A DNA stretch of 15,980 nt, taken from assembly GCA_017852615.1 (NCBI GenBank), contig JAFMKX010000023.1, positions 1 through 15,980 on the forward strand, in the 5' to 3' direction. A program made the position numbers and the translations under genes. Of this stretch, positions 7,525-14,309 are shown piece after piece. Source of the DNA: Pontimonas sp. Lineage in GTDB: Bacteria > Actinomycetota > Actinomycetes > Actinomycetales > Microbacteriaceae. The notes under the pieces were generated by a model. The model was not told where the DNA came from. It did not search any database and saw nothing but the letters and a program-made list of their open reading frames with translations. Positions within the stretch are counted from its first letter, which is position 1, and each line of letters opens with the position of its first letter.

Positions 7525-7538
7525 CTGGGAAACCCCAG
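7525..7538 (-). repeat. Small perfect hairpin between the SGNH gene and purS
   Basis: CTGGG and CCCAG form a 5-bp stem around a four-base loop, just after the SGNH stop codon. No T-run follows. A possible -10 (TAGACT, 7542-7537 on the minus strand) overlaps the SGNH stop, so the spot could be a processing site or a weak internal promoter rather than a terminator. Confidence 0.4.
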
Positions 7539-7539
7539 T

Positions 7540-8322
7540 CTATCGAGCCCCCAGATTATTGAGCACGCCACGCTCGAGGGCGTCATCCACAGCGAAGTGC
7601 GCCCAGTCGCGATACCCATCAACACCAGGATGAAACCCGTCTTGGGCAAAGAAAGTGTCGTGATATTTCGGCGGAGGCGGAGACATGATGGCTAACGGGT
7701 GCGATTCGATCATGGGCCGAAGGCTGCGCTCGATTGCTTGCGAATGGGCGTAGAGAATCGAGCGCAGGGGTTGCGGCAACGTGGGGAACAAAGAGAACGC
7801 CGGCAGTGAGGAGACAATCACCACAGCATCTCGATGCCCGTCGTGGACAATATTCAACAGGCGCTCAAATCGCTCGGTGGTCGCTCCCAGCGGTTTGAGA
7901 TCTTTCGCATCGTTGGCCCCCAACGACACCACCACAATGTCCGCTGGCTGCTCCAGCACCGCAGGGACAAACCTCGCCAGGATGTCCTTACTGGTAGCAC
8001 CGCTTTCTCCCACGGAACGCCAGTAGGCACCGCGGCCGAGTTTTTCACTAACGGCGCGGGCAAACTGTGGAATGAGTCCGTACTGCGCGTCATCAACCCC
8101 CACGCCCACCACAGTGGAATCTCCCACACCCAGAATTCGCAGCGGGCGTGCTCCTGGCTCGTGCCCTTCGAGAGGTCCGGGTGCCGGAGGTAACTTGGGA
8201 ACCTGTCTGCGCACCCATTTACCCTGAGCAAAGAGCAGGGGACTGATTCCCACCGCGAGGGGCCATGCCGCTCGCTGCCAGGGCGTAGGCGAAGCGTGGT
8301 GTGGTAGTTCTGACGTGCTCAT
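7540..8322 (-). CDS. SGNH/GDSL-family hydrolase (esterase-like)
   Basis: This 260-residue protein has all four SGNH blocks: GDST with catalytic S69 (67-70), the GESG region with the block II glycine (105-108), GAND with N137 (135-138), and DGFHP with D228 and H231 (228-232). These enzymes hydrolyse ester bonds in lipids, acylated sugars or similar compounds, and the substrate cannot be told here. A hydrophobic stretch at about 20-32 could be a membrane anchor, but no cleavage site stands out, so location is uncertain. The ATG at 8322 has AAGGA six bases upstream and is preferred over the adjacent GTG at 8325. It follows purC by two bases and precedes purS, so it is almost certainly in the purine transcript, although no purine role is known for the family. 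Confidence 0.88.
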   Translation of the reverse strand: MSTSELPHHASPTPWQRAAWPLAVGISPLLFAQGKWVRRQVPKLPPAPGPLEGHEPGARPLRILGVGDSTVVGVGVDDAQYGLIPQFARAVSEKLGRGAYWRSVGESGATSKDILARFVPAVLEQPADIVVVSLGANDAKDLKPLGATTERFERLLNIVHDGHRDAVVIVSSLPAFSLFPTLPQPLRSILYAHSQAIERSLRPMIESHPLAIMSPPPPKYHDTFFAQDGFHPGVDGYRDWAHFAVDDALERGVLNNLGAR

Positions 8323-8324
8323 CA

Positions 8325-9206
8325 CTAGTCCTTGCTAGTAGTAACCGCCATCATTTTCCGGGAGAGTTCTTGGTATCGGCTTAGAGCGTGTTCCACTAAG
8401 TCGTGGGGTAGCTCTGGTGGCTCGCCTTCTCCATCCCAGTTGTCACTCAACCAGTTGCGGACCAGTTGCTTGTCAAAACTATCTAGCCGATTTATTCCGC
8501 CAGCGGAATATAACTGCGCATCCCAGTACCGGCTGCTATCTGAGGTCAGAACTTCATCTCCCAGAGTGATCTCTCCAGTGCTGCGATTGCGACCAAATTC
8601 GAATTTGGTGTCCGCGAGAATCAGGCCCTTAGCTGCTGCGATGTCCCGGGCACGCGCGTAAAGATCGAGACTGAGGCGACGGAGTTCTCCCGCGTCGTGC
8701 GAACCCACAATGTCGCACAGAGTGTCGTAGTCGATGTTTTCATCGTGATCCCCCATCGCAGCTTTGGTCGCCGGGGTAAAGAGCGGTTCAGGGAGCGGGT
8801 CACCTTCGCTCAGCCCTTCAGGTAGCTCGATTCCACACACCGTCCCCGTCTGCTGATATTCCTTCCACCCGCTACCGGCAAGGTATCCGCGCACCACGCA
8901 TTCCACGGGGAACATGTGCAGGGGCATTACGACCATCGCGCGAGCCGAGACTTCGGCCGGTGGGGATTCATCGAGGCGGTGATTCGGGACATCAGCCAAC
9001 GTGTCGCACCACCAGTGGCTGAGAGCGCTCAGCAGGGCACCTTTGCCAGGGATCTCAGGGCTCAGGATGTGATCGAAGGCACTGATCCGATCTGTGGCCA
9101 CCAGGAGCATCTTGTCGGCGGAGTCTAGATTAGATGCCGTTTTGGGAATATATATGGTGCGGACTTTGCCCGAATAGACCGGGGTCCAGTCAGAGAGGTC
9201 GGACAC
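8325..9206 (-). CDS. purC: Phosphoribosylaminoimidazole-succinocarboxamide (SAICAR) synthase
   Basis: PurC joins CAIR and aspartate with ATP to make SAICAR. The 293-residue protein is the longer, yeast-like type. The N-terminal YSGKVRTIY (11-19) forms the phosphate-binding loop, and LLVATDRISAFDHI (from 34) is the PurC signature. VVRGYLAGSGWKEYQ and ADTKFEFG also fit the family. Translation starts at a GTG that shares its G with the purD stop (TAGTG). No clear Shine-Dalgarno is present, so expression probably depends on ribosomes arriving from purD. An SGNH hydrolase gene follows directly. Confidence 0.97.
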   Translation of the reverse strand: MSDLSDWTPVYSGKVRTIYIPKTASNLDSADKMLLVATDRISAFDHILSPEIPGKGALLSALSHWWCDTLADVPNHRLDESPPAEVSARAMVVMPLHMFPVECVVRGYLAGSGWKEYQQTGTVCGIELPEGLSEGDPLPEPLFTPATKAAMGDHDENIDYDTLCDIVGSHDAGELRRLSLDLYARARDIAAAKGLILADTKFEFGRNRSTGEITLGDEVLTSDSSRYWDAQLYSAGGINRLDSFDKQLVRNWLSDNWDGEGEPPELPHDLVEHALSRYQELSRKMMAVTTSKD

Positions 9207-10453
9207 TAGGAAATATCCAGCGCTATGTCACGACGGAAATGAGAACCTTCCAGCTCGATGGCGTCCAAGGCCTCGTAGGCGCTCTTTCGTGCCGCATCGA
9301 AAGTGGCCCCGGTGGCAATCACGCTGAGGACGCGACCGCCGGTGGCAAGGAGGTGATTCTGGTCCCAGGCCGTTCCGGCGTGGGCGAGGGTGACTTGGTG
9401 GGAACCCTCGAGCTTGTCGAGTCCGAAAATCTCTCGACCGGTAATCGGATTTTCGGGATATCCCTCACTGGCTAGCACGACCGTGATGGCGCAATCATCG
9501 GAAAAGATGGGGGCTGGTTGGGTATCGAGTGATCCGGTGGCGGCAGCCAGAAGAAGTGGCGCCAGCGGGGACGTGAGGCGAGCGAGCACAACCTGCGTTT
9601 CGGGATCACCAAATCGGGCATTGAATTCAATGACCTTCACACCCTCGTCGGTGAGGATAAGCCCGCAGTAGAGCAATCCCACAAAGGGTGTGCCGCGGGA
9701 AGCCATTTCGTCAATGGTGGGTTGGGCAATACAGGACTGCACTTCCTGCACGAAACCATCGGGTAACCAGGGCAGGGGTGAATACGCCCCCATGCCCCCA
9801 GTATTAGGGCCGAGGTCTTGCTCGAAGGCTCGCTTGTAATCCTGCGCAGGTTCCAAGGGCACCACGTGGGTGCCATCGCTGAGGAAAAAGAGCGAGACCT
9901 CGGGTCCCGAGAGAAATTCTTCGACCAGGACGTCTCCGTGCTGCAAATAGAAATCAGCATGGTCAATCGCCGCCTCGCGATCTTCGGTCACCAAGACACC
10001 CTTGCCCGCGGCTAACCCGTCAGCCTTGACCACATAGGGTGAGCCAACGCTCTCCAGGGCCGTGATGAGTTCTTCCTTCGTCGACACACTCCAGGCCTTG
10101 CCGGTGGGGACGGAGGCTGCGGACATGATCTCCTTGGCGAAGGCTTTGGAGCCTTCCAGTGCAGCGGCGTCACGGTTGGGGCCAAAGACCGGAATATTCT
10201 CTCGGCGGAGTCGATCAGCCACCCCGGCAACAAGCGGTGCCTCGGGGCCAATGATGACAAGGTCAATATCGCTGGCGAGAGCAAATTCGGTGACGACTTT
10301 GGGATTGGTCGGATCTAAGCCAACAATCTCGGCGTCGCCGGCGATGCCCGCGTTTCCCGGTGCCGCCAGAATCTCGTGATGTTCCTCGTCTCGAGCCAAT
10401 GCCTTGATGATGGTGTGCTCGCGCGCACCGGACCCGACGACCAAAATCTTCAC
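9206..10453 (-). CDS. purD: Phosphoribosylamine-glycine ligase (GAR synthetase)
   Basis: PurD ligates 5-phosphoribosylamine and glycine with ATP to form GAR, the second step of the pathway. The 415-residue protein begins with the N-domain signature MKILVVGSGAREH. It has GPEAPLVAGVADRLR (69-83), the ATP-grasp loop KADGLAAGKGV (143-153), DYKR (205-208), NTGGMGAYSP (217-226) and the metal-binding EFNARFGDPETQ (276-287). It is the first gene of the long minus-strand run. The GTG start has AAGG eight bases upstream, and start codon and ribosome-binding site together sit in a 7-bp inverted repeat. A TAGCAA about 23 bases before the start is a possible -10. The gene is divergent from the sterol-carrier-family gene. 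Confidence 0.97.
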   Translation of the reverse strand: MKILVVGSGAREHTIIKALARDEEHHEILAAPGNAGIAGDAEIVGLDPTNPKVVTEFALASDIDLVIIGPEAPLVAGVADRLRRENIPVFGPNRDAAALEGSKAFAKEIMSAASVPTGKAWSVSTKEELITALESVGSPYVVKADGLAAGKGVLVTEDREAAIDHADFYLQHGDVLVEEFLSGPEVSLFFLSDGTHVVPLEPAQDYKRAFEQDLGPNTGGMGAYSPLPWLPDGFVQEVQSCIAQPTIDEMASRGTPFVGLLYCGLILTDEGVKVIEFNARFGDPETQVVLARLTSPLAPLLLAAATGSLDTQPAPIFSDDCAITVVLASEGYPENPITGREIFGLDKLEGSHQVTLAHAGTAWDQNHLLATGGRVLSVIATGATFDAARKSAYEALDAIELEGSHFRRDIALDIS

Positions 10454-10474
10454 GCGCCAACCTTACCCGCGTGA
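10450..10474. repeat. Inverted repeat across the purD start and divergent intergenic region
   Basis: TCACGCG (10450-10456) and CGCGTGA (10468-10474) are exact reverse complements separated by 11 bases. In the purD message the loop would expose the AAGG ribosome-binding site while the GTG start codon falls in the stem. It could equally be a DNA operator serving both divergent genes. Confidence 0.5.
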
Positions 10475-10480
10475 GCTTGC

Positions 10481-10486
10481 TAGCGT
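10481..10486 (+). promoter_or_regulatory. Candidate extended -10 for a leaderless sterol-carrier-family transcript
   Basis: TAGCGT, preceded by TGC, ends seven bases before the GTG at 10494. There is no Shine-Dalgarno. The GCTAGC core is palindromic and could serve purD on the other strand as well. Confidence 0.4.
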
Positions 10487-10493
10487 GTGGGCT

Positions 10494-10856
10494 GTGGCTG
10501 CGCGGAAGATTTCTTCAGATGATGGTGACGCTGCGCTACGCGCCTGGAATTCCTCGAGTGCCAGCGAGAGTGAGGTAGCAACCGCGGTGCGGTATTGCCT
10601 CCAATTGCTGCGCCAGGATGCTCCCGGGGCGAGCGTTGAAGTGCGGGTTCCGCCCTATGGTGCTGCTCAAGTAATCCCCGGACCGGCACACACTCGGGGA
10701 ACACCGCCGGCTGTTATTGAAATGAGTCCCGAGATGTGGCTCACGATTGCGACCGGAGCGGACACCTATCTCGACGCGCTGTCCCGGGGTGATATTTCGG
10801 CGTCTGGTCAGAGGACAGATCTCACAGCTTGGCTTCCGATTTGGCCATTACCCTGA
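10494..10856 (+). CDS. Sterol carrier family protein (SCP-like, actinobacterial)
   Basis: This small 120-residue protein of an actinobacterial SCP-like family has the conserved core VEVRVPPYGAAQV, GPAHTRGTPPAVIEM, WLTIATG and ISASGQRTDL. Members bind or are predicted to bind small hydrophobic ligands, but their role is not established. The GTG at 10494 (product beginning VAARKISSDD) is chosen because it follows a likely -10 at leaderless spacing and gives the usual N-terminus. A GTG nine bases upstream is the alternative. From memory, a relative sits upstream of purF in mycobacteria, so the neighbourhood appears conserved although no biochemical link to purines is known. Confidence 0.8.
   Translation: MAARKISSDDGDAALRAWNSSSASESEVATAVRYCLQLLRQDAPGASVEVRVPPYGAAQVIPGPAHTRGTPPAVIEMSPEMWLTIATGADTYLDALSRGDISASGQRTDLTAWLPIWPLP
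10849..10854 (+). promoter_or_regulatory. Candidate -10 for a leaderless start of the two-helix membrane protein
   Basis: TACCCT lies inside the 3' end of the preceding gene and ends exactly six bases before the ATG at 10861. No Shine-Dalgarno is visible. Confidence 0.35.
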
Positions 10857-10860
10857 TGCT

Positions 10861-11154
10861 ATGGCCGATGCACAATCCCACGATCAGGAGAGAGTAGCTC
10901 TCCGGCGTTCTCCGAAACTCAGCGCCTTCGTCCTGGTCTCGATCGTGGTGGGTTTCTTCGCCACGTTGATTCTGACGGGCCTGTATCCCGCGGACCCCAG
11001 TGTTGGCTTCACCACACTGTTTGCCTATTTCGCCCTGTATGGAATTGCCGGAACCGTGGGGGTGGGCATCGTGTTGTGGTTGTTGGTGGACATGCGCTCG
11101 AGACGACGCGTTCGGGAAGTCACGATGCAGCGCGACGCAGCAGAGCCTAGCTAG
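10861..11154 (+). CDS. Small two-helix membrane protein, function unknown
   Basis: This 97-residue protein has a charged, soluble N-terminus (MADAQSHDQERVALRRSPK) and two hydrophobic helices at about residues 20-41 and 50-77. The basic C-terminal tail (MRSRRRVREV) suggests both ends face the cytoplasm. No catalytic or binding motif is recognisable. The ATG at 10861 is four bases after the stop of the sterol-carrier-family gene and has no Shine-Dalgarno. A longer frame starting further upstream would overlap that gene and is not preferred. Its 3' end overlaps the convergent purF by eight bases. I do not recognise a function. Confidence 0.72.
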   Translation: MADAQSHDQERVALRRSPKLSAFVLVSIVVGFFATLILTGLYPADPSVGFTTLFAYFALYGIAGTVGVGIVLWLLVDMRSRRRVREVTMQRDAAEPS

Positions 11155-12604
11155 CTTGGTTGTTCTCGACCCACTCGAGATATTCCTCACTGACTGTTCC
11201 GGTCACATATTCACCGGTGAAGCAGCTCATATCTAATTCGGTCACCGACGAGTTACCGATGATGGCTTCTTTCATGTCTTCGACCTCTTGGTAGATCAAA
11301 TGATCAGCGCCAATTTCGCGGGCGATTTCAGGAATGGTGCGACCGGCAGCCACGAGTTCATGTTTGCTGGGCATATTGATGCCATAGACGTGGGGGAATC
11401 GAACCGGAGGTGCTGCGGAGGTAAAGGTCACCGATCGTGCTCCGGCCTCACGAGCCATATCGACAATTTCTTTGGAGGTGGTGCCCCGAACGATCGAATC
11501 ATCCACAATCAGAACGTTCTTACCAGCGAATTCACTGGACATCGCGTTGAGCTTTTGACGCACACTCTTGGTTCGCTGAGCTTGCCCGGGCATGATGAAG
11601 GTTCGTCCCACGTACTTGTTCTTATAAAAGCCCTCGCGGTATTCGATTCCTAGTTTTCGCGCCACCTGCATGGCTGCGGGACGGGCAGAATCAGGAATCG
11701 GCATCACGACATCGATGGAATCGGTGGGTGCGTAGCGCGCGATGGTGTCAGCTAGCTTGTCACCCAGGCGCAGGCGAGCCTCATAGACAGAAATTCCGTT
11801 CATGATGGAGTCCGGCCGTGCTAGGTAGACGTATTCAAAGGAGCACGGGGCCAAGCGGGGGTTGTCGGAGCACTGTTGGTGGCTCATCGTCCCGTCCCGG
11901 GCGATAAAAATCGCTTCCCCAGGGGCAACGTCGCGCACAATCTCATAACCACTGGCTTCGAGCACGAGGGACTCGCTCGCCACAATCCATTCATCGCCCA
12001 CCAAGCCAGATTGGCGCTTGCCCAAAATCAGCGGCCGAATCCCAAAGGGATCCCTAAAGGCCAACACTCCGTAACCGGCGATTACCGCAATGGCCGCGTA
12101 GGAACCCTCCACCCGCTGGTGCAGTGCCCGCACCGCAGCAAAAGCGTCATCGGGGCTAAAAGCCTCTGCGGAACCTCGGCCCTGCAATTCGCTGGCGAGA
12201 ACATTGACCAGGAGTTCGGTGTCAGAGGTTGTGTTGAGGTGGCGACGATCTTTTTCGTGTAATTGCGCGGTGAGCTCGCGGGTGTTGGTGAGGTTCCCGT
12301 TGTGAACGAGGACAATTCCATACGGGGAGTTGACGTAAAAAGGCTGTGCCTCTTGTTCCTTCTTTGCATTCCCGCGGGTGGCATAGCGCACGTGTCCAAG
12401 CCCAATGGTTCCTATCAGACCTCGCATGTCCCGGGTGCGGTAGCCCTCCCGGACTTGACCCTTCGTCTTATAGATATGCAACGTTTGATCATCAGAGGTG
12501 GCGATACCGGTGGAATCTTGACCACGATGCTGCAATAGCGCTAGAGCGTCATACACCTGTTGATTGACCGGTGTTGACGAGACAATGCCCACGATTCCAC
12601 ACAT
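11147..12604 (-). CDS. purF: Amidophosphoribosyltransferase, E. coli-like class without Fe-S ligands
   Basis: PurF makes 5-phosphoribosylamine from PRPP and glutamine, the first and regulated step of the pathway. The 485-residue protein starts MCGIVGIV, so C2 becomes the N-terminal nucleophile after Met removal and no propeptide is present. The glutaminase domain has LQHRGQDSTGIAT (24-36), GLGHVRYAT (68-76) and HNGNLTNTREL (101-111). The PRPP loop is VLIVDDSIVRGTTS (364-377). Of the four B. subtilis cluster cysteines, C254 and C461 have counterparts. The position of the HPCFYG cysteine is H405 in FPHVYG, and the first Cys of the CxxC pair is absent. The sequence reads like E. coli PurF throughout. 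A possible AGGAGA ribosome-binding site is 12 bases from the ATG. The gene is inverted relative to purM. Confidence 0.97.
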   Translation of the reverse strand: MCGIVGIVSSTPVNQQVYDALALLQHRGQDSTGIATSDDQTLHIYKTKGQVREGYRTRDMRGLIGTIGLGHVRYATRGNAKKEQEAQPFYVNSPYGIVLVHNGNLTNTRELTAQLHEKDRRHLNTTSDTELLVNVLASELQGRGSAEAFSPDDAFAAVRALHQRVEGSYAAIAVIAGYGVLAFRDPFGIRPLILGKRQSGLVGDEWIVASESLVLEASGYEIVRDVAPGEAIFIARDGTMSHQQCSDNPRLAPCSFEYVYLARPDSIMNGISVYEARLRLGDKLADTIARYAPTDSIDVVMPIPDSARPAAMQVARKLGIEYREGFYKNKYVGRTFIMPGQAQRTKSVRQKLNAMSSEFAGKNVLIVDDSIVRGTTSKEIVDMAREAGARSVTFTSAAPPVRFPHVYGINMPSKHELVAAGRTIPEIAREIGADHLIYQEVEDMKEAIIGNSSVTELDMSCFTGEYVTGTVSEEYLEWVENNQAS

Positions 12605-12614
12605 TGAAGGGGCT

Positions 12615-12639
12615 TATCTCCTGTTCTCGAGATACTCGA
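12615..12639 (-). promoter_or_regulatory. Two mutually exclusive small hairpins in the purF leader
   Basis: TATCTC and GAGATA (12615-12620 with 12629-12634) can pair and would cover part of the AGGAGA ribosome-binding site (12617-12622). The overlapping TCGAG/CTCGA hairpin (12627-12639) would leave that site free. Both are short, so a switch is speculative. Confidence 0.3.
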
Positions 12640-12654
12640 TGCTCCCATCCTACC

Positions 12655-12679
12655 GGGGCCCTAAATGCGCTCTGGCCCC
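12655..12679 (-). terminator. GC-rich hairpin between the surface-protein gene and purF
   Basis: GGGGCC and GGCCCC form a 6-bp stem with a 13-base loop, starting five bases after the surface-protein stop. No T-run follows, so termination would be weak at best. Confidence 0.25.
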
Positions 12680-12684
12680 ACCCG

Positions 12685-14223
12685 CTAGCGTGCCTCTCGG
12701 GAGTGCTCCTCCCGGTTCCTCCGGCGTCGAATGGCCGCGAAGAGACCACCCGCGGTAGCCACCACAGCCGCAGATATTCCCAACAGGGCGCTTGCCGCTT
12801 GAGGTTCGGGAATGCGTTCGCTGGGAAAAGCAACCGGGGGCTCGCGCAGCAACGGCACTGCCGGAACGGAGGGCTCATCGACGAGGGGTGCCTCGCTGAC
12901 CACTTCGGGCTCAGCAGGAACAGGAGCAGGCGGGAGGGGAGTTCGTGGGGGCTGGGCTACCTCAGGCGTGGCAACCACCTCGGGCTCGGGTGATGGCACC
13001 GAGGTCCCTGAACTCGGAGATGCTGCCGGGGGCGGGTCATCGACGACGTCGATGACGGGCGGGGGAGGACTGAGTACCTCCAAGGTTCCTGTGGTCTGTG
13101 ATTGCTCGGACACGACCGTGACTCCGCCAAGGGTGGTGCGAGTCGCTGTGGAGAGGGTCAGAGGGTATTGCCCAGGGGTTACGTCTTCGTGGGCGGTGAA
13201 CTCCAGCACCAAGGAGAGCGAAGAATCCGGTAAGCGCTGCCAGGTAACCCCGGTGGGTAAGCCGGTGATTTCTAGTGCGCGAGTAGCACCTGAACCCAGT
13301 GGAGTCATCGCGTCGAGAAATACTAGAGTGCTCGGCTCCGAGGGATTCCCATCAGCCATCACGCTCCACGAGGGTGAACTCAGGCACGATGTGAGGCTTG
13401 GCCAGGCGACCCCGAAGACCCCTGCCTGGTTCTCGGCAAAAGTGGCAGCGTCAGGACCTGAACACGGGTCGTAATCGACAATCCCCACGGTGAGTGTCAC
13501 GGTGTAATCCATCTCGCCAGTGGAGTGCACATAGGCGGTGGGGTGGAGCTCACCATCGCTCAGGGGCTGGGTAAAGCTGCCTTGCCCTCCCCACTGGAGT
13601 GTCCCCGCTGTGGTCACGGCGTGAGCGATCAGGGTGGGGTGCTGATGCGAGGAATCTTGGATGAGCAGAGTCCCGGCTCCGGGGCTTGAATACACGCTCT
13701 GATACGAAGCGGGAAGTTCGGTTTCTAAGAAGATTCGCTTATCGGTCATCACCCCCGGATCCAAAGACTGCAATCGCACGCTCCATCGCGCCTGGTCGCC
13801 CTCAAGCTCCACAGTATTTGTTGTGTAGACAACATTGAGAGGGTCTGAGGAGAGATAGCCAAGGGTTTCCCATGACGAAGCACCGCCGGGAACAAGGCTC
13901 TCGGAACTGACGCTTCCCTCAAAGGTCTGACGCCGGGCAGGATCGTGGACGCTCGTCCACTCCAGTCCCAGTACACCCAGTGAGCTCACAGCGTCACCAC
14001 CCCAGCCCTCGATGCCAGTGAGGTAATCCCGGGATGTTCCCCCACCAACGACCCCGGTGGTCAGGATGGCGCTGGACCAGGCGGTGGAGGATGTCGCGAT
14101 GGTGCTACTAGCGGTGGCCGAGCTCATAGGGCCGTAAGTAACTCCAGCTCCCAGGATGAGCAGGCCGAGCCAGGTAACAGAGCGAGGGAATTGTGCCGAT
14201 GTGGGTGAGGGTGTCCTTGACAT
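12685..14223 (-). CDS. Secreted, C-terminally membrane-anchored surface protein with proline-rich stalk
   Basis: This 512-residue protein is not recognised as a named family. A signal peptide is clear: basic residues R3 and R14, hydrophobic core VTWLGLLILGAGVTYG (16-31) and likely cleavage after A38 (ATA). A beta-rich, Ser/Thr/Gly-rich ectodomain follows, with two close cysteines (in DYDPCSGPD and TSCLSSP) that could form a disulfide. A region at about 296-384 (EITGLPTGVTW, EDVTPGQYPLTLS) looks like an Ig/NEW3-type beta sandwich. Residues 385-470 form a Pro/Glu/Val-rich stalk. The C-terminus has a hydrophobic helix (about 477-498) and a basic tail (RRRRNREE). No LPxTG motif is seen; IPEPQ precedes the helix. 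The ATG has no ribosome-binding site and may be leaderless. It could be an adhesin or envelope protein; role unknown. Confidence 0.85.
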   Translation of the reverse strand: MSRTPSPTSAQFPRSVTWLGLLILGAGVTYGPMSSATASSTIATSSTAWSSAILTTGVVGGGTSRDYLTGIEGWGGDAVSSLGVLGLEWTSVHDPARRQTFEGSVSSESLVPGGASSWETLGYLSSDPLNVVYTTNTVELEGDQARWSVRLQSLDPGVMTDKRIFLETELPASYQSVYSSPGAGTLLIQDSSHQHPTLIAHAVTTAGTLQWGGQGSFTQPLSDGELHPTAYVHSTGEMDYTVTLTVGIVDYDPCSGPDAATFAENQAGVFGVAWPSLTSCLSSPSWSVMADGNPSEPSTLVFLDAMTPLGSGATRALEITGLPTGVTWQRLPDSSLSLVLEFTAHEDVTPGQYPLTLSTATRTTLGGVTVVSEQSQTTGTLEVLSPPPPVIDVVDDPPPAASPSSGTSVPSPEPEVVATPEVAQPPRTPLPPAPVPAEPEVVSEAPLVDEPSVPAVPLLREPPVAFPSERIPEPQAASALLGISAAVVATAGGLFAAIRRRRNREEHSREAR

Positions 14224-14229
14224 GACTTG

Positions 14230-14235
14230 AGGCTA
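14230..14235 (-). promoter_or_regulatory. Candidate -10 for a leaderless surface-protein transcript
   Basis: TAGCCT on the minus strand ends exactly six bases before the ATG at 14223, and no Shine-Dalgarno is present. Confidence 0.4.
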
Positions 14236-14294
14236 AAAGTGCCCCGTACTGGCAGGAGCGAGTTTTCCACAGGCCCGCTCGCACAGACCTCAGC

Positions 14295-14300
14295 TAGCAT
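14295..14300 (+). promoter_or_regulatory. Candidate -10 for purM
   Basis: TAGCAT ends six bases before a GTG (14307) and nine before the ATG (14310). GGAG at 14301-14304 could act as a Shine-Dalgarno for the ATG, so the transcript may be leaderless or have a very short leader. Confidence 0.4.
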
Positions 14301-14309
14301 GGAGCGGTG

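Noticed and set aside
12812..13474. Plus-strand open frame of 220 codons rich in Gly, Ser and Thr
   Set aside because: It is antisense to the Pro/Glu-rich stalk of the surface-protein gene. Its composition is the mirror of that repeat-like coding, and it has no start context or family match.
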